Shown one piece after another: positions 7,829-14,544 of a stretch of 28,714 nt of DNA. The DNA is taken from positions 1 through 28,714 of the forward strand of contig JBGSLA010000250.1 in NCBI GenBank assembly GCA_041740935.1. Reading direction: 5' to 3'. This stretch comes from JBGSLA01 sp041740935. GTDB taxonomy: Bacteria > Desulfobacterota > Desulfobaccia > Desulfobaccales > 0-14-0-80-60-11. Positions within the stretch are counted from its first letter, which is position 1. Every line of letters begins with the position of its first letter. The notes below the pieces were generated by a model. The model searched no databases. It was not told where the DNA came from and worked only from the letters and a program-made list of their open reading frames with translations. Position numbers and translations under genes: made by a program.

Positions 7829-7923
7829 TCTCGTTCCCAAGTTGTACTTGGGAACGGCATTTGGAGTCCAAGCTCAGCTTGGACACACAATTCACCACTC
7901 CCACGCAAAATCTGGGAACGAGA
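7829..7923. repeat. Compound palindromic repeat
   Basis: TCTCGTTCCCA (7829-7839) and TGGGAACGAGA (7913-7923) are an 11-bp inverted repeat. The left arm can pair instead with a nearer copy: CGTTCCCAAG, TTGTA, CTTGGGAACG (7832-7856). Inside lies a second palindrome, GTCCAAGCT/AGCTTGGAC (7866-7884). The element begins 36 bases after hdrB, so it could serve as a 3' barrier. No gene is supported between 7793 and 8332. Confidence 0.8.
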
Positions 7924-8033
7924 CTGGGGAAGATCTGGAAGGAAGAGAAAAGATAAGGGAATGAGCGGGCTTGGGGTTGTGAGGCGCGTCGCGCGCCCCT
8001 CCCCCGGTGGCACAGGTTTGCAACCTCTCGCCT

Positions 8034-8072
8034 GCACAGGCGGGACGCCTGTGCCACCAGGCTCTTCCTGGT
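8034..8072. repeat. Double-hairpin repeat, copy 1
   Basis: GCACAGGCG/CGCCTGTGC (8034-8054, GGA loop) is followed by ACCAGG/CCTGGT (8056-8072, CTCTT loop). The same pair of hairpins recurs at 13314-13352 with a changed but still paired first stem. Confidence 0.8.
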
Positions 8073-8136
8073 TTGGAAAGAACCAGGGATGCTTGAGCGG
8101 CTGTCCTGAAAAGTTTTTTTGGGGGAGGGGGGTTCC

Positions 8137-8155
8137 CACGGGCTGGAAGCCCGTG
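8137..8155. repeat. Palindrome CACGGGCT-gga-AGCCCGTG followed by CTACC
   Basis: A perfect 8-bp stem. The related GGACGGGCT/AGCCCGTCC stands at 13291-13311 next to copy 2 of the double-hairpin repeat, so these hairpins seem to travel together. GGGGCC-GAG-GGCCCC follows at 8161-8175. Confidence 0.7.
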
Positions 8156-8171
8156 CTACCGGGGCCGAGGG

Positions 8172-8214
8172 CCCCTGCCCCCTCCTCCCCCACCCCCTCC
8201 CCCACCGCCCCCCC
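8172..8214 (-). other. C-rich tract (G-quadruplex-capable on - strand)
   Basis: Six C-runs of 4 to 7 bases are packed into 43 bases: 8172-8175, 8178-8182, 8187-8191, 8193-8197, 8199-8203 and 8208-8214. The complementary strand meets the usual G4 pattern. It lies about 120 bases upstream of the second hdrA. Confidence 0.6.
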
Positions 8215-8332
8215 TGTGCCGAAACACCTGCGCCTGAGCCCGGGTTCCCAGGAAAGATAAGGAAGCTGGCCAGCCGCGTCCCAACGTGATAAGATTAATT
8301 GTAAACATCTGATCTATTGTTTGGATTGTCAT

Positions 8333-11300
8333 ATGGAAGAAAAGCAGACCGACAAAGTCGGCGCAGTAATGGTGGTGGGGGGCGGCATCGCCGGGTTGCA
8401 GGCCGCCCTGGATTTGGCCGACGCCGGATTTTATGTCCACCTGGTGGAAAAGCAGTCCGCCATCGGCGGCACCATGCCCCAATTGGACAAGACCTTTCCC
8501 ACCAACGACTGCTCCATGTGCATTCTGTCCCCCAAGCTGGTGGATGTGGGGCGGCATCGCAATATAGAGATTCACACCCTCACCGAAATAAAAAGCCTCA
8601 AAGGAGAGCCGGGCAACTTTCAGGTCACCCTGCGCCAGCGGCCCCGCTATATCGACCCGGCCAAGTGCACCGGCTGCGGGGAATGCGCCGCGGTCTGTCC
8701 GGTGTCGGTGCCGGACCCCTTCAACCAGTGCCTGTCCGACATCAAGGCGGTGCATCGCCTCTATCCCCAGGCCGTGCCCGCGACCTACGGCATCACCAAG
8801 CTGGCCCATGCCCCCTGCCGCATGGCCTGTCCGGCCGAAATCAATGTCCAGGGGTATGTCCAGCTCGTCAAAACGGGCAAATTTGAAGACGCGGTGAAGC
8901 TCATCATGGAGCGCCTGCCTCTGCCCGGGGTTTTGGGCCGGGTCTGCCCCCACCCCTGCGAGGAAAAATGCCGGCGCCGGGACCTGGACGAGCCGGTGGC
9001 CATCTGCAATCTGAAGCGCTATGCCGCCAATCAGGTGGACCTGGCCAACCTCTCTTTCCCCCAGGCGGAGCCCCGGCCGGAGAAGATCGCCATCATCGGC
9101 TCCGGCCCCGCGGGGTTGACCTGCGCCTATCATCTGGCCCTGAAGGGCTACCGCCCCACCATTTTCGAGGCCCTGCCCAAGGCCGGGGGCATGCTCCGGG
9201 TGGGCATTCCCGACTATCGGCTGCCCAAGGACGTCCTGGATCGGGAGATCGACAACATCCTGCGCCTGGGGGTGGAGTTGCGGACCAACACTGCGCTGGG
9301 CCGGGATCTCACCCTGGATGACCTCAAGGCCCAGGGATATCAGGCGATTTTTCTGGGGTTGGGCTGCCATGTGGGCAAAACCCTGAAAATCTCCAACGAG
9401 GACATTCCCGGCGTCATCCAGGGGGTGGAATTCCTGCGGCGCCAAAACCTGGGGGAGACCGTGCCCCTGGGCAAACGGGTGGCCATCATCGGCGGCGGCA
9501 ACGTGGCCATCGACGTGGCCTGCACCGCCCGGCGCCTGGGCTCCCAGGTGACCGTCATCTACCGGCGCTCCCTGGAGGAGATGCCGGCGTTTCGCCATGA
9601 AATCGAACAGGCCCTGTGCGAAGGGGTGGATATTATTTACCTGGCCCTGCCGCTTCGGGCCAACTTCCGAAGGAACAAGGTCAGGGGCCTGCTCTGCCAG
9701 CGCATGGAGTTGGGCGAACCCGACGCCTCGGGCCGGCGTACACCCGTGCCCATCCTGGGGGCCAAATTTGAAATCCCGGTGGATACCATCGTGGCGGCCA
9801 TCGGTCAGGAGGCGGACCTCGGCCCCCTGGCGGGCAGCGGCATCAACCTCACCCCCTGGGGCACCATTGTGGTGGATGAGATCAGCTATGAGACGTCCCG
9901 ACCCGGCATCTTCGCGGCCGGGGACGTGCACACCGGACCCTGGAACGCCATTGAGGCGGTGGCGGGGGGCATCGAGGCGGCCACCTCCATCCACCGCTAT
10001 CTCACCGGCGAGGATTTAAAGAAAGGCCGGGAAAAGGGCACCGTGGCCCTGGCCCGCTGGCGGGAAATCCCCCGGGACGCGGAAGGCCAGCCCCGGGAAC
10101 TGCTGCCCACCCTCCCCCCGGAGCACAGCTGCAAGCTCTTTGACGAAATCGCCCTGGAGTACACCCCGGTGCAGGCCCACGCCGAGGCGGAACGGTGTTT
10201 GAATTGCAGCATCTGCTCCGAGTGTATGCAATGCGTGGCCGCCTGCCAGGCCGGGGCCGTGGACCACAGTCAGCAGGCGAAAACCCAAAATGTCGAGGTG
10301 GGCGCGGTCATCCTGGCCCCGGGCCTCAAGCTTTTCGACGCCCTGGAAAAACCGGAATACGGCTACGGCCGCTATCCCAATGTGGTGACCTCCCTTGATT
10401 TCGAGCGCATGCTGTCGGCCACCGGGCCTTTTGCCGGCCACGTGCGCCGCCCCAGTGATCATCTGGAGCCCCGGCGCCTCGCCTGGATCCAGTGCGTGGG
10501 CTCCCGGGAAAGCGCCAACCGCCGGGAATTTTGTTCATACGTCTGCTGCATGCACGCCACCAAACAGGCCATCATCGCCCAGGACCACGCCTCCGGGTTG
10601 GCAGCCAGCATTTTTTACATCGACCTCAGGGCCCAGGGCAAGGGCTTCGACCGCTACTGCGAACGGGCCCGGGCCCAGGGCATCCGCTTTATCCGGGGCA
10701 TGGTTTCCCGGGTCATCCAGTGTCCGGGCACGCATAATCTGGAGCTTACCTACGTGTCGGAAGACAACCAGGTCGTGGCCGAGGAATTCGACATGGTGGT
10801 GCTCTCCGTGGGCTTGAGCCCCCATCCCTATGCCAAGGTCCTGGCGGCCTCCTGCGGCATTGCCACCAACCCCTGGGGATTCGCCGAAAATCCGCCCTTC
10901 GACCTGGTGGGCACCGACAGGGAAGGCATCTACACCTGCGGCTTCTTCCAGGGGCCCAAGGACATTCCGGAAACGGTCAGCCAGGCCTCGGCCGCGGCGG
11001 CCGCGTCCTTTACCCTGCTCAAAGAGGCCCGGGGCACCCAGGTGACCGCGGTCACCTATCCCCCGGAACGGGATACCTCGCAAACCCCGCCGAAAATCGG
11101 GGTGTTCGTCTGCCACTGCGGCAGCAACATCGCCAGCGTCATTGATGTGGAAAAAGTCGCGGACCATGCCCGCACCCTGCCGAACGTCACCTATGCCGAC
11201 CACTACACCTTCACCTGCTCCGCCCCTTCCCTGGTGGAGATGCGCCAGGTCATCGAGCGGGAAGGCCTGAACCGGGTGGTGGTGGCGGCCTGCAGCCCCC

Positions 11301-12757
11301 GCACCCACGAACCCCTGTTCATGGAAAATCTGCGCCAGGCGGGCCTGAACAAGCACCTTTTCTGGATGGTGAACATCCGGGACCAGGACTCCTGGGTGCA
11401 CAAAGAAAATCCCCAGCAAGCCACCGAAAAGGCCAAAGAACTGCTGCAGATGGGGGTGGCCCGGGCGGCCCTGTTGGAACCCCTGCCCGAGCATGCCTTT
11501 CAACCGGTGCAGCAGGCCCTGGTGGTGGGGGGCGGACTGGCCGGCATGACCGCGGCCCTGACCATCGCCAACGCCGGCTTCACGGTGTATCTGGTGGAAA
11601 AAAGCGAGGTCCTGGGTGGCATGGCCCGGCGGGTCTTCACCACCCTGGAAGGCTTCGATATGCAGCCCCACCTGGCCAACCTGGTGAAGGAAGTCAAGCG
11701 CCACCCCAAAATCAACCTCAGGCTCGCCAGCCGGGTGACGGCGTTCTCCGGCCATGTGGGCCAGTTTACCGGCACCATAGCCACGCCCGACGGCGATCAG
11801 CATATCGACTACGGCGCTGCGGTCATTGCCACCGGTGGTCAGGAATACCGCCCCGAGGAGTACCTCTATGGCCAGGACCCCAGAGTGCTCACCCAGCTGG
11901 AACTGGAAAGCCGGCTGGTGAATGAACCGGATTCCCTGCCCCAGGAGCCCAGGGTGGTGATGATCCAGTGCGTGGGCTGCCGGGAGCCGGACCACCAGTA
12001 TTGCAGCCGCCTGTGCTGCGGCCAGGCCGTCAAAAACGCCCTGACCCTGAAGGAAATCCGCCCCCGGGCCCGCATTTTCGTGCTCTATCGCGACATACGC
12101 ACCTACGGCCTCAAAGAATTGTATTACAAAAAGGCCCGGGGCCTGGGAGTGCAATTCTGCCGCTACGGCCTGGAACAAAAACCCGAGGTCGGCCCCGGGG
12201 AGGAGCGCCTGCAGGTGCGGGTCTTCGACCAGAACCTGAAAACCGCGCTCAGCCTCAACGCCGATCTGGTGGTGCTGTCCGCAGCCGTGAGACCCCATCC
12301 GGACAGCCAGGAAGTCGCCCAGATTTTCAAGCTGCCCCTGGACGCCGACAATTTTTTCCTGGAAGCCCACCTGAAGCTGCGTCCCCTGGACTTTTCGGCC
12401 GACGGCATCTTCATGTGCGGCCTGGCCCACAGTCCCAAATACTCGGACGAAAGCATCGCCCAGGCCAAGGGCGCGGCGGTGCGGGCCCTGGGGGTGCTGG
12501 CCCAGGAAGAGATGCAGGGGCGGGCCCTGGTGGCCTGGGTGGACCCCGAAAAATGCGCCGTGTGCCTCACCTGCGTGCGCTCCTGCCCTTACAATGTGCC
12601 GGTTATCGACTACCAGAATGACACCGCCTACATCGACCCGGCCAAATGCCAGGGCTGCGGGGTGTGCGTCTCCGAATGCCCGGGCAAGGCCATTCAGCTG
12701 AAACACTTCACCGATGTCCAGATCATCGCCCAGGAACTGGCCCTGGCCGCAGGATAG
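8333..12757 (+). CDS. hdrA: HdrA-GltD-HdrA fusion flavoprotein
   Basis: A 1474-residue cytoplasmic protein with three flavin modules. Residues 1-155 resemble the start of the first HdrA (GGGIAG, NDCSMC, ferredoxin motif C112/115/118/122). From about 157 to 615 an NfnB/GltD-like unit is inserted: Cys motifs CRMACP and CPHPCEEKC, FAD loop GSGPAG (256), NAD(P) loop GGGN (387) and IYRRS, which suggests NADPH. The ferredoxin domain then resumes (C622-C638), followed by QCVGSR with C721/734/738/739, the HdrA N-terminal domain (VFVCHCG, C927), another FAD loop (about 1066), QCVGCR with C1213/1224/1228/1229, and a C-terminal ferredoxin (C1408, C1439). The start ATG 8333 was chosen over an upstream TTG at 8321. 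The NADPH-linked bifurcating role is inferred. A terminator follows at 12820. Confidence 0.92.
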   Translation: MEEKQTDKVGAVMVVGGGIAGLQAALDLADAGFYVHLVEKQSAIGGTMPQLDKTFPTNDCSMCILSPKLVDVGRHRNIEIHTLTEIKSLKGEPGNFQVTLRQRPRYIDPAKCTGCGECAAVCPVSVPDPFNQCLSDIKAVHRLYPQAVPATYGITKLAHAPCRMACPAEINVQGYVQLVKTGKFEDAVKLIMERLPLPGVLGRVCPHPCEEKCRRRDLDEPVAICNLKRYAANQVDLANLSFPQAEPRPEKIAIIGSGPAGLTCAYHLALKGYRPTIFEALPKAGGMLRVGIPDYRLPKDVLDREIDNILRLGVELRTNTALGRDLTLDDLKAQGYQAIFLGLGCHVGKTLKISNEDIPGVIQGVEFLRRQNLGETVPLGKRVAIIGGGNVAIDVACTARRLGSQVTVIYRRSLEEMPAFRHEIEQALCEGVDIIYLALPLRANFRRNKVRGLLCQRMELGEPDASGRRTPVPILGAKFEIPVDTIVAAIGQEADLGPLAGSGINLTPWGTIVVDEISYETSRPGIFAAGDVHTGPWNAIEAVAGGIEAATSIHRYLTGEDLKKGREKGTVALARWREIPRDAEGQPRELLPTLPPEHSCKLFDEIALEYTPVQAHAEAERCLNCSICSECMQCVAACQAGAVDHSQQAKTQNVEVGAVILAPGLKLFDALEKPEYGYGRYPNVVTSLDFERMLSATGPFAGHVRRPSDHLEPRRLAWIQCVGSRESANRREFCSYVCCMHATKQAIIAQDHASGLAASIFYIDLRAQGKGFDRYCERARAQGIRFIRGMVSRVIQCPGTHNLELTYVSEDNQVVAEEFDMVVLSVGLSPHPYAKVLAASCGIATNPWGFAENPPFDLVGTDREGIYTCGFFQGPKDIPETVSQASAAAAASFTLLKEARGTQVTAVTYPPERDTSQTPPKIGVFVCHCGSNIASVIDVEKVADHARTLPNVTYADHYTFTCSAPSLVEMRQVIEREGLNRVVVAACSPRTHEPLFMENLRQAGLNKHLFWMVNIRDQDSWVHKENPQQATEKAKELLQMGVARAALLEPLPEHAFQPVQQALVVGGGLAGMTAALTIANAGFTVYLVEKSEVLGGMARRVFTTLEGFDMQPHLANLVKEVKRHPKINLRLASRVTAFSGHVGQFTGTIATPDGDQHIDYGAAVIATGGQEYRPEEYLYGQDPRVLTQLELESRLVNEPDSLPQEPRVVMIQCVGCREPDHQYCSRLCCGQAVKNALTLKEIRPRARIFVLYRDIRTYGLKELYYKKARGLGVQFCRYGLEQKPEVGPGEERLQVRVFDQNLKTALSLNADLVVLSAAVRPHPDSQEVAQIFKLPLDADNFFLEAHLKLRPLDFSADGIFMCGLAHSPKYSDESIAQAKGAAVRALGVLAQEEMQGRALVAWVDPEKCAVCLTCVRSCPYNVPVIDYQNDTAYIDPAKCQGCGVCVSECPGKAIQLKHFTDVQIIAQELALAAG

Positions 12758-12819
12758 GAGGGTTTTCAGTTATCGGTTAGCGGTTTTCGGAAAAAGAGAA
12801 TGGAAAGAATCGATATATC

Positions 12820-12849
12820 GAGCGGGCAGTGTCCGCCCTGCTCTTTTTT
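12820..12849 (+). terminator. Rho-independent terminator after the Hdr cluster
   Basis: GAGCGGGC (12820-12827) pairs with GCCC-T-GCTC (12835-12843, one bulged T) over a 7-base loop, and six T follow. It is 62 bases after the second hdrA stop and is the best canonical terminator in the window. Confidence 0.82.
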
Positions 12850-12930
12850 CGCCTTATGCCAAGTTGCCGTCAAAGAGGAAAATTAAATAACACAGGCTAA
12901 ACGATCTTGGACAATTTTAGCCGCCCACGT

Positions 12931-13023
12931 GGATGAAAAATGTAGAACAGCCGCCCCCGGCTGTTCTTTAAAAGAGCAGGCGAGGGCGCCTGCTCTACAT
13001 TTCCATGGGGATTTTCACGATAA
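12931..13023. repeat. Two-hairpin dispersed repeat, copy A
   Basis: AGAACAGCCG/CGGCTGTTCT (12944-12967) and AGAGCAGGCG/CGCCTGCTCT (12973-12996) are two perfect 10-bp stems. Both are enclosed by AAATGT (12938-12943) and ACATTT (12997-13002), which would give a three-way junction. A near-identical copy at 20963-21054 shares the flanks as well. The 13024-13119 stretch after it shows nothing I recognise. Confidence 0.85.
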
Positions 13024-13119
13024 CCCCTGCGGCTACAGGCTAAATTACCTGTTTGAACGCAATTTGGTATTACGAGTGTCCCCAAAGGCCCAGGCGCGAC
13101 TGCTTTTAAAAGCTCCCCA

Positions 13120-13246
13120 GGCGGCCAAATTTTTGGTGGGGCGGCTGTCCCTGGCCGCCTATGGCTCTGGCGGGCGCGGAGGTCCGCCCCACCGAAATTT
13201 TCCTGATTTTGGAAGAGCCATCAGCTCATGGCTGACTGTCTGGTTA
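13120..13246. repeat. Long dispersed repeat with two stems, copy A
   Basis: GGCGGCCAAA starts a block nearly colinear with 19501-19623. It has a stem over a TCCC loop (GGGCGGCTG/TGGCCGCCT, with G-U pairs) and a second stem GGCGGGC/GTCCGCC, then an AGAGCC...GGCT segment. Where it differs from the other copy, the changes mostly keep pairing as G-U. Confidence 0.75.
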
Positions 13247-13290
13247 AAGTTCCAGCGCTTCATTTCCCCTCACGGTCCCCATAACCGGTA

Positions 13291-13352
13291 GGACGGGCTT
13301 CCAGCCCGTCCAGGCACAGGTTGAAAACCTGTGCTACCAGGCTTGTCCTGGT
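13291..13352. repeat. Triple-hairpin repeat (double-hairpin repeat, copy 2)
   Basis: GGACGGGCT/AGCCCGTCC (13291-13311), GCACAGGTT/AACCTGTGC (13314-13334) and ACCAGG/CCTGGT (13336-13352) stand in a row. The last two match 8034-8072. From 13353 to 13550 only a possible -10 (TATGAT, 13516-13521), without a convincing -35, precedes the next gene. Confidence 0.8.
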
Positions 13353-13550
13353 TTTGAGAGTCCATCGCGGGAGAGCGCCGCGCACCCCGGCCTTATAGAT
13401 GCAAAAAGCTCAGGTAGGAACATCCCCACCCCGAGCCCCACAGCCTTTTTCCGGTTTCCTTCCAACAAACCGGACAATTTCCCCAAAGAGCTTTTCCCCC
13501 GAGGGCACAATCTGGTATGATGACATAGGCGAATCTTTTAAGGGGGAAAT

Positions 13551-14441
13551 ATGGCGCCCGGGTCAGAAAGGTTTCGCAACAGAGACGGGGGATGTCTGCC
13601 CGGTGGGCGGCGTCCCGCTTTGGTTCTGGTCAGCATTTTCCTGATCATGGGTTGGCTCGCCGGCCCGGTGTCGGCCGCCCCGGTGGGCGCCTTTATCCAG
13701 GTGGAGGGCACGGTGGAGGTGCTCCACCAAGGAAGTCCCCCGGCCGTGCCGGTCAAGGTCCGAGACGAGGTGAACAAGGGCGACCTGGTGCGCACCAAAT
13801 CCCAATCCCGGGCCCAGTTGCGTTTTATCGACGAAACGGTTGTGACCGTGTCCCCGGAAAGTTCGATTCTCATTGAAGACTATCTGTATGACGCTCCCCA
13901 GGGCTACCGGCAGGCGGCCCTTAATCTTTTCCGGGGGCTGGCCTACACCGCGGTGAACCGCATCCTCCAGACCGAAAAGCCGGACTTTGTCCTCAAAACC
14001 CACACCGCAGTGTTCGGGGTCAGGGGGACCAGGTTCTTCACCCTGGCCGCGGTCAAATTTTCCGGCAACTACCTGGAACAGGGCGCTGCGGAAATGACCT
14101 CCCTGGCGGCCCCGGCGCAGCCGCTGCGCCTCAACACCATGGAGTTTGCCGCGGCCCAGATAGGACAGGCCCTGGTCAAGGGGGTGCTGACTACCAGGGA
14201 ATTGTCCCTGCTCCGGCAATGGCTGGTGACCGGGGTGCCGCCGGAAGTGCTGAACGGCGATCCCCCCTTCGCGGCTGCCGGCGGGTCGAAGGATCAGGGT
14301 CCAACGGTGCCCAAAGATTTTCAACGGGGGCTGTTTGTGCCGCCCAAGGTGACCCCGCTGCCGCAGATGACCCCGCCCCCAACGCCACCGCCGATGCCAC
14401 CGCCGCCGCCGACGCCGACGCCCAGACCCCACTATCATTAA
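13551..14441 (+). CDS. Exported FecR-domain protein
   Basis: A 296-residue protein with a signal peptide (arginines, then ALVLVSIFLIMGWLAG, predicted cut after PVSA at about residue 42). The mature part starts with a FecR domain: GAFIQVEGTVEVLHQG, then VNKGDLVRTKSQSRAQLRFIDETVVTVSPES, then the FGVRGTRF block, all typical. A FecR domain normally forms a beta-structure at the cell surface or periplasm. Outside FecIR iron regulation its function is usually unknown. The tail is almost pure Pro/Thr (TPPPTPPPMPPPPPTPTP). The start ATG 13551 has AAGGGGGA upstream. No sigma factor or TonB receptor is near, so classical iron signalling is unlikely. A GC-rich hairpin (CCCCTGA/TCAGGGG) follows the stop but lacks a T run. 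Confidence 0.82.
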   Translation: MAPGSERFRNRDGGCLPGGRRPALVLVSIFLIMGWLAGPVSAAPVGAFIQVEGTVEVLHQGSPPAVPVKVRDEVNKGDLVRTKSQSRAQLRFIDETVVTVSPESSILIEDYLYDAPQGYRQAALNLFRGLAYTAVNRILQTEKPDFVLKTHTAVFGVRGTRFFTLAAVKFSGNYLEQGAAEMTSLAAPAQPLRLNTMEFAAAQIGQALVKGVLTTRELSLLRQWLVTGVPPEVLNGDPPFAAAGGSKDQGPTVPKDFQRGLFVPPKVTPLPQMTPPPTPPPMPPPPPTPTPRPHYH

Positions 14442-14544
14442 CACCCCTGAGGGGTCAGGGGGAGTGGCCGCGTCAGCTGAAGAAGCCCGCAGGACGGGGC
14501 GTTTGAGGGCCACTTAAACACCGATAAAGGAATAGCGACAACCC

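Noticed and set aside
8008..8023. Sigma54-like sequence TGGCACAGGTTTGCAA upstream of the second hdrA
   Set aside because: The GG and GC elements are 9 instead of 10 bases apart, and the match lies beside and partly within a palindromic repeat about 310 bases from the gene, so a chance match is more likely.
7811..8260. Open frames of 120 to 180 codons on both strands
   Set aside because: They run through palindromic repeats and a C-tract, giving low-complexity peptides; no start site or family resemblance.
12929..13644. Short open frames between the second hdrA and the FecR gene
   Set aside because: They consist of repeat sequence or overlap the leader of the FecR gene, without ribosome sites.
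14442..14470. Hairpin CCCCTGA/TCAGGGG after the FecR gene as terminator
   Set aside because: A stem is present but no T run follows; it may act otherwise, but I would not call it a rho-independent terminator.
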